A stretch of 64,000 nt of DNA from Palsa-295 sp963785585 (GTDB lineage: Bacteria > Acidobacteriota > Terriglobia > Acidiferrales > UBA7541), in assembly GCA_963785585.1 (NCBI GenBank), contig CAWAVW010000002.1, positions 1 through 64,000 on the forward strand. The letters are read 5' to 3'. Within the stretch, counting starts at the first letter, position 1; each line of letters begins with the position of its first letter. This document shows positions 26,273-33,199 of this stretch, piece by piece. Under the pieces are notes generated by a model. The model did not search any database. It had not been told where the DNA came from and worked only from the letters and a program-made list of their open reading frames with translations. The translations under genes were made by a program, and so were the position numbers.

Positions 26273-27253
26273 TTACTGTCCTGCGGTTAGCATCTTCCCG
26301 CTTGCTAAGTCGTTCTGTGCCACCACCAAAGCCTGTCTCGGCGGCCCATCGTACCTGTACTGCGTGGCTTCTATATATTGATGCTCCTCGAACGAGAACA
26401 GGAATTTCCGTCCGGAGAAGTCGAATTGATAGCGGGACGGCAGCCAGATTCCTGGCGCCACTTCGCTTTGGTCGAGATAAAACACACCGCCGCGGTAGAG
26501 CTTTCCCAAAATTCCCGCGCCGATTGAAATGTCTTTCGTGACGTGCGCTTCGCCGCGCATCATTTGCAGGCTGGCGCGATCGATCCAGATTTTCGCCGTC
26601 ACACGCGTCATCGCATCCTGATAGATCGACTTCGGATGAAAGTCGGGATTCGGCGTTAAATCGAGAACGTCGCACTCATGCCCGTAAAGATTTTCCCGCC
26701 CCAGCCATTTCAAAAGATAGGCTTCGCGCGTCGCGGCCACCAATTCCGCGCGATCTTGTTTTTTCTTTTGCGCTTTCGCGTACGCAGCCTTGGTTCGTGG
26801 ATCGTCCTGCTTCAGCATCAGCTCAAGCACATCCCTCCACGCCAGCAATTGCTGACGGTAAGCTGCGGGATCCACATCGCGTCCGCCCTCTCGCAGCAGG
26901 ATTTTCAGGTTGCCGGTGCCCGTCGGAACGATGCGGTACCATTTGTCTTCCAACACCCTGGGAGCGGCACCGTTCGTGCGATCCACTTGATGCTCTACGC
27001 GCTCGTACGCGTCCAGAGCATCGTCATCGCGGTGCTGGTTTTCGAGTACCATCTGCGCCCGCGCGTGGAGCTCGGCATCCGTCGGCGCTCCCGATGCGGA
27101 CACTTGTACATTCCGCGAAAACGCCGTTTCCGGATGAGTGATCCGCGCGGCCACGCCCCACGCCAGGGCGAGCGCCGCGAGCGTCCAACCCGCCGGTCGC
27201 CAAAACTTTGGATTCAGCAATCGATACTCTCGCTTAGAGACGTTCCCGGACAT
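26273..27253 (-). CDS. membrane-anchored protein of unknown function (possible lipoprotein-sensor fold)
   Basis: 326 residues: one N-terminal transmembrane segment (AGWTLAALALAWGVAARI) and a large periplasmic part. The C-terminal half (VTAKIWIDRASLQMMRGEAH, LPSRYQFDFSGRKFLFSFEE) has the alternating beta pattern of LolA/MucB-like lipoprotein-sensing folds, a weak resemblance only. The middle region is charged and helical (AYAKAQKKKQDRAELVAATR). It is divergent from the downstream permease pair and might share its regulatory region. Confidence 0.55.
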   Translation of the reverse strand: MSGNVSKREYRLLNPKFWRPAGWTLAALALAWGVAARITHPETAFSRNVQVSASGAPTDAELHARAQMVLENQHRDDDALDAYERVEHQVDRTNGAAPRVLEDKWYRIVPTGTGNLKILLREGGRDVDPAAYRQQLLAWRDVLELMLKQDDPRTKAAYAKAQKKKQDRAELVAATREAYLLKWLGRENLYGHECDVLDLTPNPDFHPKSIYQDAMTRVTAKIWIDRASLQMMRGEAHVTKDISIGAGILGKLYRGGVFYLDQSEVAPGIWLPSRYQFDFSGRKFLFSFEEHQYIEATQYRYDGPPRQALVVAQNDLASGKMLTAGQ

Positions 27254-27383
27254 CGTGGCATCTTCAATTTTAGATTTATTTCCTGGTCAAATCTATTGTC
27301 GCAGAGGACGGCTAAAAGACAGGAGCATTCGCCCGCGCCCCCGGAATAAAACTTGCCGATACTTTTCGGGCTGCCCAGCCGTC

Positions 27384-27389
27384 TATAAT
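27384..27389 (+). promoter_or_regulatory. candidate -10 element of the permease pair
   Basis: A perfect TATAAT lies 19 bp upstream of the ATG at 27409, leaving a very short leader. The hexamer 17 bp upstream (ACTTTT) is a poor -35, so the promoter may be activator-dependent. No clear Shine-Dalgarno sequence precedes the ATG. Confidence 0.4.
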
Positions 27390-27408
27390 AGGTAGAGCCG
27401 CACGCAAA

Positions 27409-28677
27409 ATGATGAAACCTGCGCTAACTCGAGCCGAAGCCCGGCTTACGCTCGCCTCGTTGCGCGAAACTACGTGGATTGCTCTAGACACCCTGCGCGC
27501 CCATAAGATGCGCACTTTCTTGACGTTGCTGGGCGTCATCCTGGCCGTTGCGACTCTGGTTGCGGTGATTTCTGTCTTGAACGGCCTGAACGTTTACGTC
27601 GCCGATAAGGTGGCGAATCTGGGCGCCAACGCGTTTGTGATCGACCGAATCGGGATCGTCACCAATTTTCAGGAGTGGAATAATGCCCGGAAGCGCCCGC
27701 CGCTCACCACCGACGACCTTCAGGCGCTTCGAGACGGCATGAAGCTTTCGAACTCGATTGCCGGCGAGCAAAACACGACGGCGGACGTTCGCTACGGCAA
27801 CACGCTCAGTGAAGACGTCGCCATCCTCGGCGCATCGCCGAATTATGCATCGATTCGCGACATCGATGTTTCGAACGGGCGGCTTCTCACGGATGTCGAT
27901 GAAGAACATCGCGCCAACGTTTGCGTAATCGGCGCGGATTTGGTGACCAAGTTTTTCGTTGGCACCGATCCCATTGGCAAAGAAATTCGCGCCGGGCAGG
28001 GGCAATACCAAATTGTGGGAGTGGCCGTAGCAAAGGGCACCGTGCTTGGGCAGTCGCAGGATAACTTCATTATGATTCCGCTGGGCACTTACCGAAAGGA
28101 ATGGCTCGCGCCGCAGGACTCGGTCGGCATTTTCGTTCAGGCAAAAGGTCCGGAATGGACAGACGCGGCACAGGACGAAGCGCGAGTGATTCTGCGTGCG
28201 CGCCGGCATGTACCGTACTCCGCGGCCGACAACTTCGCGATCATAGCGCCCACGTCGATCACCGGCTTGTGGAATCGAATCACGGGAAACGCCTTTGGAA
28301 TCGCGATCTGGGTTACGTCCGTTTTTCTGGTCGTCGGCGGCATCGTGATTATGAACATCATGCTGGCAAGCGTTACCGAGCGCACCCGGGAGATCGGGCT
28401 GCGAAAATCTCTCGGTGCGCGGCGGAGCCACATCATCATGCAGTTTCTGGTGGAATCGTCGCTGCTAGCCGCCACGGGCGGGCTCGTGGGAGTAGCGATC
28501 GCCATCGCCCTCGCCCAGTTGGTCCGCGCTACCACGCCGATTCCCATTTCCACGCCCATTTTCGCGATTGCCGTATCGCTCGTGCTTTCCACCGCCGTCG
28601 GATTGTTCTTCGGGATCTATCCCGCCATGCGCGCGGCGAAACTGGATCCCATTGAAGCTCTGCGAGCGGAGGCGTAG
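27409..28677 (+). CDS. MacB-type ABC transporter permease (first of a pair)
   Basis: 422 residues: a TM segment near 35-60 (MRTFLTLLGVILAVATLVAV), a MacB periplasmic core domain (about 60-280), and three C-terminal TM segments of the FtsX domain. The typical loop VTERTREIGLRKSLGARRSHI is at about 322-342. The pair with the next gene suggests a heterodimeric mechanotransmission-type transporter. No ATPase or membrane-fusion protein is adjacent, so its ATPase must be encoded elsewhere. Its stop abuts the next start codon. Confidence 0.9.
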   Translation: MMKPALTRAEARLTLASLRETTWIALDTLRAHKMRTFLTLLGVILAVATLVAVISVLNGLNVYVADKVANLGANAFVIDRIGIVTNFQEWNNARKRPPLTTDDLQALRDGMKLSNSIAGEQNTTADVRYGNTLSEDVAILGASPNYASIRDIDVSNGRLLTDVDEEHRANVCVIGADLVTKFFVGTDPIGKEIRAGQGQYQIVGVAVAKGTVLGQSQDNFIMIPLGTYRKEWLAPQDSVGIFVQAKGPEWTDAAQDEARVILRARRHVPYSAADNFAIIAPTSITGLWNRITGNAFGIAIWVTSVFLVVGGIVIMNIMLASVTERTREIGLRKSLGARRSHIIMQFLVESSLLAATGGLVGVAIAIALAQLVRATTPIPISTPIFAIAVSLVLSTAVGLFFGIYPAMRAAKLDPIEALRAEA

Positions 28678-29922
28678 ATGATGCGCTCTGACTTCAAGGA
28701 AAACCTGCAGCTGGCCCTCGACACCGTTCGAGCCAACAAGCTGCGAAGTTTCCTGGCGATCCTCGGCGTGATGATTGGCGTGGCTCTGATCATCCTGGTG
28801 GTGGGATTGGTGCAGGGATTCCGCCAAACCATCCAGGACGAAATCACTTCGGAAGGAATCGACACAGCGTTCGTTTCCCGTTTCGATCAGGGGCCGCAGA
28901 TTGGTCATCGCCCAAAAGACGAAAAGTTGCGCAAGCCCCTGACTCTGGAAGACGGCGTCGCCATTCACGATCTGTGTCCAGCCGTCAAGGAAATCGCCGT
29001 TTCGGCCTTCCAATGGACCCAGACGCACAACGTCCGCTACCAGAAGAATGAAGTGCAAGGCGGCGAGTTTCGCGGCACGTTTCCGGCTTACCTGACTGTG
29101 TATTCGAACGCCACGATGAAGATCGGACGCTTCTTCAGCGAAGCCGAAAACGAGCACCGTGAAAACGTCGTGGTGATCGGGGAAGACATTTCCAAAGCGT
29201 TCTTTCCGTCCCCCGAGGACGCTTTAGGGAAAGAAATTCTTGTGGATGGTTCCACTTACCAAATTATCGGAGTTCTCGACAAGCCGCCTGGCGGCTTTGG
29301 AACCGGCGACGAAGACCGCCGCATCGTCATTCCGTTCTACACATTCTTGAAGCTTTACCCGAGCGGCTATGAAATCGCTTACCGGTTTCTGGCATATCCG
29401 GGAAAACTCGACGCGGCCGTCGATCAGATTCGCGAAGTGCTGCGTCGCCGCCGCAACGTCCCTTACGACAAGCCCGACAATTTTTCCATCCAGACGCAGG
29501 TGGAAGCCGCGCAAAATTTTAACGACATTATTTTCGGCGTGGTTCTCGCGATCATCGTGCTCAGTTCGATCGGTTTACTGATCGGCGGGGTGGGAGTGAT
29601 GAATATCATGCTGGTCTCGGTCACCGAGCGAACCCGCGAAATCGGAGTCCGCAAAGCGATCGGGGCGCGCAGCACCGATATCACATGGCAATTTCTATTG
29701 GAGGCGATGACGCTCACCGGCACCGGCGGCATCATCGGCATCATTTTCGGCAGCAGCCTGGTTTTTCTGATTCCAGTTTTCACTTCGATGAAAGCGGTTG
29801 TTCCCGCCTGGGCCGTGGTTGTGGGATTCACCGTGTCAGTGAGCATCGGATTGATTTTTGGTGTTTGGCCGGCGACAAAAGCAGCTCGTTTGAATCCAGT
29901 CGAAGCGCTTCGGTACGAATAG
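28678..29922 (+). CDS. MacB-type ABC transporter permease (second of a pair)
   Basis: 414 residues, organised like its upstream neighbour: TM1 (LRSFLAILGVMIGVALIILV), MacB core, and FtsX domain with VTERTREIGVRKAIGARSTD. The two proteins differ enough in their periplasmic cores to be subunits of one heterodimer rather than a recent duplication. The start follows the preceding stop codon directly, indicating translational coupling. It converges on the TPR gene with an 8-bp gap. The exported substrate (peptide, lipoprotein or siderophore) is unknown. Confidence 0.9.
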   Translation: MMRSDFKENLQLALDTVRANKLRSFLAILGVMIGVALIILVVGLVQGFRQTIQDEITSEGIDTAFVSRFDQGPQIGHRPKDEKLRKPLTLEDGVAIHDLCPAVKEIAVSAFQWTQTHNVRYQKNEVQGGEFRGTFPAYLTVYSNATMKIGRFFSEAENEHRENVVVIGEDISKAFFPSPEDALGKEILVDGSTYQIIGVLDKPPGGFGTGDEDRRIVIPFYTFLKLYPSGYEIAYRFLAYPGKLDAAVDQIREVLRRRRNVPYDKPDNFSIQTQVEAAQNFNDIIFGVVLAIIVLSSIGLLIGGVGVMNIMLVSVTERTREIGVRKAIGARSTDITWQFLLEAMTLTGTGGIIGIIFGSSLVFLIPVFTSMKAVVPAWAVVVGFTVSVSIGLIFGVWPATKAARLNPVEALRYE

Positions 29923-29930
29923 CGGCGGCC

Positions 29931-30827
29931 TTACTGCGCGGGACCTTTCGGCGGTGCTTCCACGACGACAGTACTGTCCGGTCCTACTTTCGCTTTCCCG
30001 TCGGAGCCATAGACGTACGGCACGCCGGTTGGATCCGTCGGAATCTGCCGCACCAGTCCCGCCTCCAGCAGTTCCTGCATCGTTTTCGGGTAGTGACCGA
30101 ATCCTTTGTTGTAATTTTCAGCGATTCGATCGAGTTCCTGGACGTCCTGCAAAGCCTGCAATCCCTGCAAGTGCTCGAGGGCGCTCTTGCGAATCGTTTC
30201 GTTGGGAGTGGTATTGAAAATTTCCGCCCAAATCATTTTGGAAGTCTCGGTGCCGTCGCCCTTCATCGCCACGCGCGCCGCCATCATTCCCAGCCAACCC
30301 GGCGCTTTTGGATTCTTGCTTCCCCTCAAATACGCGGCCGCCGATTTCTGGTAGTCCTTCAAATGCCAGTAATACAGGAAACCGAGATTGGCATCCATTT
30401 GCCAGTCGTCCGGATTCGCGGCAATGCCTCGTTGAATTAATTGGACAGCGAGATCCGGGCGCCCTGCTCCGAGCGGAGACGGCTCCGAAAGAAAAATCGC
30501 TCCGAAACGATAGGCAGCCGTCAGGCGCGGGTCGAGAGTCGTGGTGATATCCAGCAGCGGCCACAACAAACGGAATGTCGCACCCGGAATGAGCGCGTTG
30601 TCGCCGTAGTACTGCACGGTGCGCGTCCAATAGATGTCGGCTAGCAGCGAATCGTAGCCGAGGCTCATTTTCTTGAGCATCGAGCCGGACTGCAGCAGCA
30701 ACTCGTCGTGCCGCTGCTCCAGCTCGGAGTTGCTTTTGTCGATATCGGCCTGCAGCCGAATGACGGCGCCGAACAGAATGGGTACGGCGATCGCGGCTAG
30801 CCAAACCGATTTTGCCTGCGCGTTCAT
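29931..30827 (-). CDS. membrane-anchored TPR-like protein of an ABC transporter operon
   Basis: 298 residues from ATG 30827 (ATGA overlap with the permease upstream). One N-terminal TM (SVWLAAIAVPILFGAVIRLQ) precedes helical repeats (AVQLIQRGIAANPDDWQMDA, FLYYWHLKDYQKSAAAYLRG) of TPR type. The C-terminus carries an unfolded Pro-rich end. It is third in an operon with an ABC-2 permease and ATPase, so it may be an accessory or assembly subunit of that transporter. That role is inference from overlap and order. Confidence 0.7.
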   Translation of the reverse strand: MNAQAKSVWLAAIAVPILFGAVIRLQADIDKSNSELEQRHDELLLQSGSMLKKMSLGYDSLLADIYWTRTVQYYGDNALIPGATFRLLWPLLDITTTLDPRLTAAYRFGAIFLSEPSPLGAGRPDLAVQLIQRGIAANPDDWQMDANLGFLYYWHLKDYQKSAAAYLRGSKNPKAPGWLGMMAARVAMKGDGTETSKMIWAEIFNTTPNETIRKSALEHLQGLQALQDVQELDRIAENYNKGFGHYPKTMQELLEAGLVRQIPTDPTGVPYVYGSDGKAKVGPDSTVVVEAPPKGPAQ

Positions 30828-31603
30828 TTTAGATTTCGCCCGGAGAAAACCGCTGACGCGGCGAGCAAGACCACGGCCACATATGTAATCGCGTACAACG
30901 TGTTTTGCCAGATCAGGGAAGCGGGAATGGAATCGCCGTGCGCGACCAGAGCGATGACGTTGAAGTTGTGGAAGTTCGGGAGCAGGTAGTAAAGCGCCCG
31001 GCAAATCATTCCGACCGCCGGATTCTTGGTCGCCATGCTGATATCGCGAATATCCGCGGCGAATGTTCCCGCCACGAAGAGCCCCAGCGTGAAAAGAGTG
31101 GAAAGCATCGGGCTCGAGAAGCACGAAAAAAACAGAGCGAGCGCGGTAATGAGCGCCAGCTGCAGAAGTATGAAATACGCCGCTATCAAAATCGTCAGGT
31201 CTGATCGCGCAATGGTGTGGCTCACATAGTAGAGCGCTAGAAAAAGGCCCAGCAGCATCAGCGAGGTGTTCACCGCGAGCGTCAGCAGCAGGCCGCCGAA
31301 CTTACCCGCCAGAAATTGCCAACGCCGAATCGGTTTCGCCAGCAGGCTGTAGAGCGTGCGTTTTTCAATTTCCTTATAGACCAGCCCAACGCCGATGAAA
31401 ATCGCCATCACCACGCCGAAGATCGAAATGGCGGAGAGGCCCAGATTCACAATCACGATGTGTTCGATACCTACCGAAATCTGGCCCACCAGCACAGCCG
31501 CACCGATCATCAGCAACGCAAAGAAAATCAGGTTGTAGAGAACCCGGTCTCGCACCGCTTCGCGAAACGTATTGACCGCTACCACCGCGGGAATGGAACT
31601 CAT
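30824..31603 (-). CDS. ABC-2 type transporter permease
   Basis: 259 residues with six predicted TM segments (YNLIFFALLMIGAAVLVGQI, LGLSAISIFGVVMAIFIGVG, GGLLLTLAVNTSLMLLGLFL and others) and the loop VYKEIEKRTLYSLLAKPIRR common to ABC-2 permeases of the NosY/GldF type. It overlaps the ATPase gene by 1 nt and the TPR gene by 4 nt, so the three are translationally coupled. Substrate unknown. Confidence 0.88.
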   Translation of the reverse strand: MSSIPAVVAVNTFREAVRDRVLYNLIFFALLMIGAAVLVGQISVGIEHIVIVNLGLSAISIFGVVMAIFIGVGLVYKEIEKRTLYSLLAKPIRRWQFLAGKFGGLLLTLAVNTSLMLLGLFLALYYVSHTIARSDLTILIAAYFILLQLALITALALFFSCFSSPMLSTLFTLGLFVAGTFAADIRDISMATKNPAVGMICRALYYLLPNFHNFNVIALVAHGDSIPASLIWQNTLYAITYVAVVLLAASAVFSGRNLK

Positions 31604-32559
31604 TAGCGGTTCACCTCTACGGCGTGCGCCCCAGACTGCTCGCTCCCGACGAGCTTGAAGAAATAATCCTCGAGCGAGGGCCGCAACGGCGCGACGGTTA
31701 AAATTCTGGCGTGGACCGAGTGAAGTTTTTCGAGCGCCGCGTACAATTCCGCTTCCGGCACGTCCACGCGGTAGCGCGTTCCGGTATGAGTCACCTTCTG
31801 CCCGAGATCCGCGGGCACGCTCTGCCCTTCGCGCAACTCAAACAAAATCTCCATCCCGTACACCTCGAGCGAAACAATATCGTTGGGCGCGCCCACTCCT
31901 TGCAGCTTCCCGCCGACCAGCACCGCAACGCGGTCGCAGAGCATTTCCGCGTCGGTGAGAATGTGAGTGGAAAAGAAAACCGTCCGGCCCTGCTGCTTCA
32001 AGTTCAGAATAATGTCGCGCACTTCCCGCCGGCCGACCGGATCGAGTCCCGACATCGGCTCATCCAGAAACACCACTTTCGGATCGTGCAGGATGGCCTG
32101 CGCAATTCCCACGCGTTGCATCATGCCTTTCGAAAACTTCCGCATTTGAACGTCTGCCGCCGTGCTTAGGCCTACGAGTTCCAGGAATCGGGCTACTCGC
32201 TCGCGCCGCTCGGTTGCGTTGTAGCCGTAAAACCGGGCGAAATAGTCCAGCAATTCGCGTGCGGTCAGGTAATCGTAGAAATATGGTTGCTCCGGCAGAT
32301 AGCCGATCTCACGATGCATCGCCACGTCGTCGATCGATCGTCCGCAGATCCGCGCGGTTCCGGACGTTGGGAAAATAATCCCCATCAGCAATTTTAGAGT
32401 TGTCGTTTTGCCGGCGCCGTTCGGCCCCAGGAATCCGAACGCTTCGCCTTCATGAACTTCGAGCGACAACCCGTCCAGCGAACGCCGCATTTTCTTGCGC
32501 CAGAAACCGGTGGCGTAGTCTTTCGTCAAATTTTGAATTTCGATCGCAGGCGAACTCAT
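31603..32559 (-). CDS. ABC transporter ATP-binding protein
   Basis: 318 residues. Walker A GPNGAGKT (45-52), the Q-loop region YLPEQPYFYDYLTA, the signature FSKGMMQRVGIAQA (a variant of LSGGQ usual in GldA/NatA/DrrA-type ATPases) and Walker B VVFLDEPMSGLDP are all present. A C-terminal domain (about 225-318) follows, as in drug or lipid exporters of this class. It powers the ABC-2 permease encoded immediately downstream. Confidence 0.93.
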   Translation of the reverse strand: MSSPAIEIQNLTKDYATGFWRKKMRRSLDGLSLEVHEGEAFGFLGPNGAGKTTTLKLLMGIIFPTSGTARICGRSIDDVAMHREIGYLPEQPYFYDYLTARELLDYFARFYGYNATERRERVARFLELVGLSTAADVQMRKFSKGMMQRVGIAQAILHDPKVVFLDEPMSGLDPVGRREVRDIILNLKQQGRTVFFSTHILTDAEMLCDRVAVLVGGKLQGVGAPNDIVSLEVYGMEILFELREGQSVPADLGQKVTHTGTRYRVDVPEAELYAALEKLHSVHARILTVAPLRPSLEDYFFKLVGSEQSGAHAVEVNR

Positions 32560-33199
32560 ACGGCTAGATTATCTTTTCATTCGGCTCGTTCTGGAGATCC
32601 GAATCGCGAGGTTGTTGCGCCATCAGCACACCCCCCGCCGCGAAAGTTTTGTGGGATGGGCAGCTTCGAAACTTCCCCATGCGAACGTTCGCATCGCTCT
32701 CCGTATTTACCGAAAGATGCTGACGTACCGGTTGCGGAGTTCGGCGCACGTACCACTACAGATAGACGCTTTCGACACGCGCACCATAAGATTTTGTGGT
32801 CGGATTATGAATTTTTCTTGACAACTTTTCCACAACCCCTGATACTTCGCATCCAGACTCGGGGGAATTTATCCGGTCCTCGCGACTCCGTCGCGTCACC
32901 GGAATTGCGTAGCCGGACCGGAGTAATCGAAAAATCGAAGAGGAAATGCTGCACTAAACACCGCGCCTCCGAATTTTTGCGCGGCTTAGCTAGGCTTTTC
33001 CCTTTTTTCGGTTTCCCTGCCCCTGCTTCCGAGTGCCAGACCGGCATCTTTCCGGTCCATGGGTTCAACGCACTGCGTGCCCGTCGGCACGCTCAACATT
33101 CATCCACGAACACCAGGTTGGGAGTAAAATAGGCTTTCCACTCCAGCGTGGTCATTCGTCACACATTTCGACGGCAAGACTGCCGGCGCGGAGGCAGAG
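32560..33199. other. 640-bp non-coding region upstream of nrdJ
   Basis: No believable gene. It holds a near-palindrome ACCATAAGATTTTGTGGT (32783-32800), a strong nrdJ promoter (32818-32846), a long leader of about 345 nt, a hairpin GCGTGCC-CGTC-GGCACGC (33075-33092), and the GGAGG ribosome-binding site of nrdJ (33190-33194). I looked for cobalamin-riboswitch elements in the leader and did not find them. Confidence 0.55.
32818..32846 (+). promoter_or_regulatory. nrdJ promoter
   Basis: Consensus -35 TTGACA (32818-32823), 17-bp spacer, -10 GATACT (32841-32846). Expected transcription start is near 32853, about 345 nt before the nrdJ ATG. An 18-bp near-palindrome ends 17 bp upstream of the -35 and could be an NrdR-like or other regulator site. 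Confidence 0.6.

Noticed and set aside
32847..33199. Possible cobalamin riboswitch ahead of the B12-dependent reductase
   Set aside because: I looked for the B12 box and the conserved junction elements in the leader and did not see them; also, a B12-off switch in front of the B12-dependent enzyme would make little sense.
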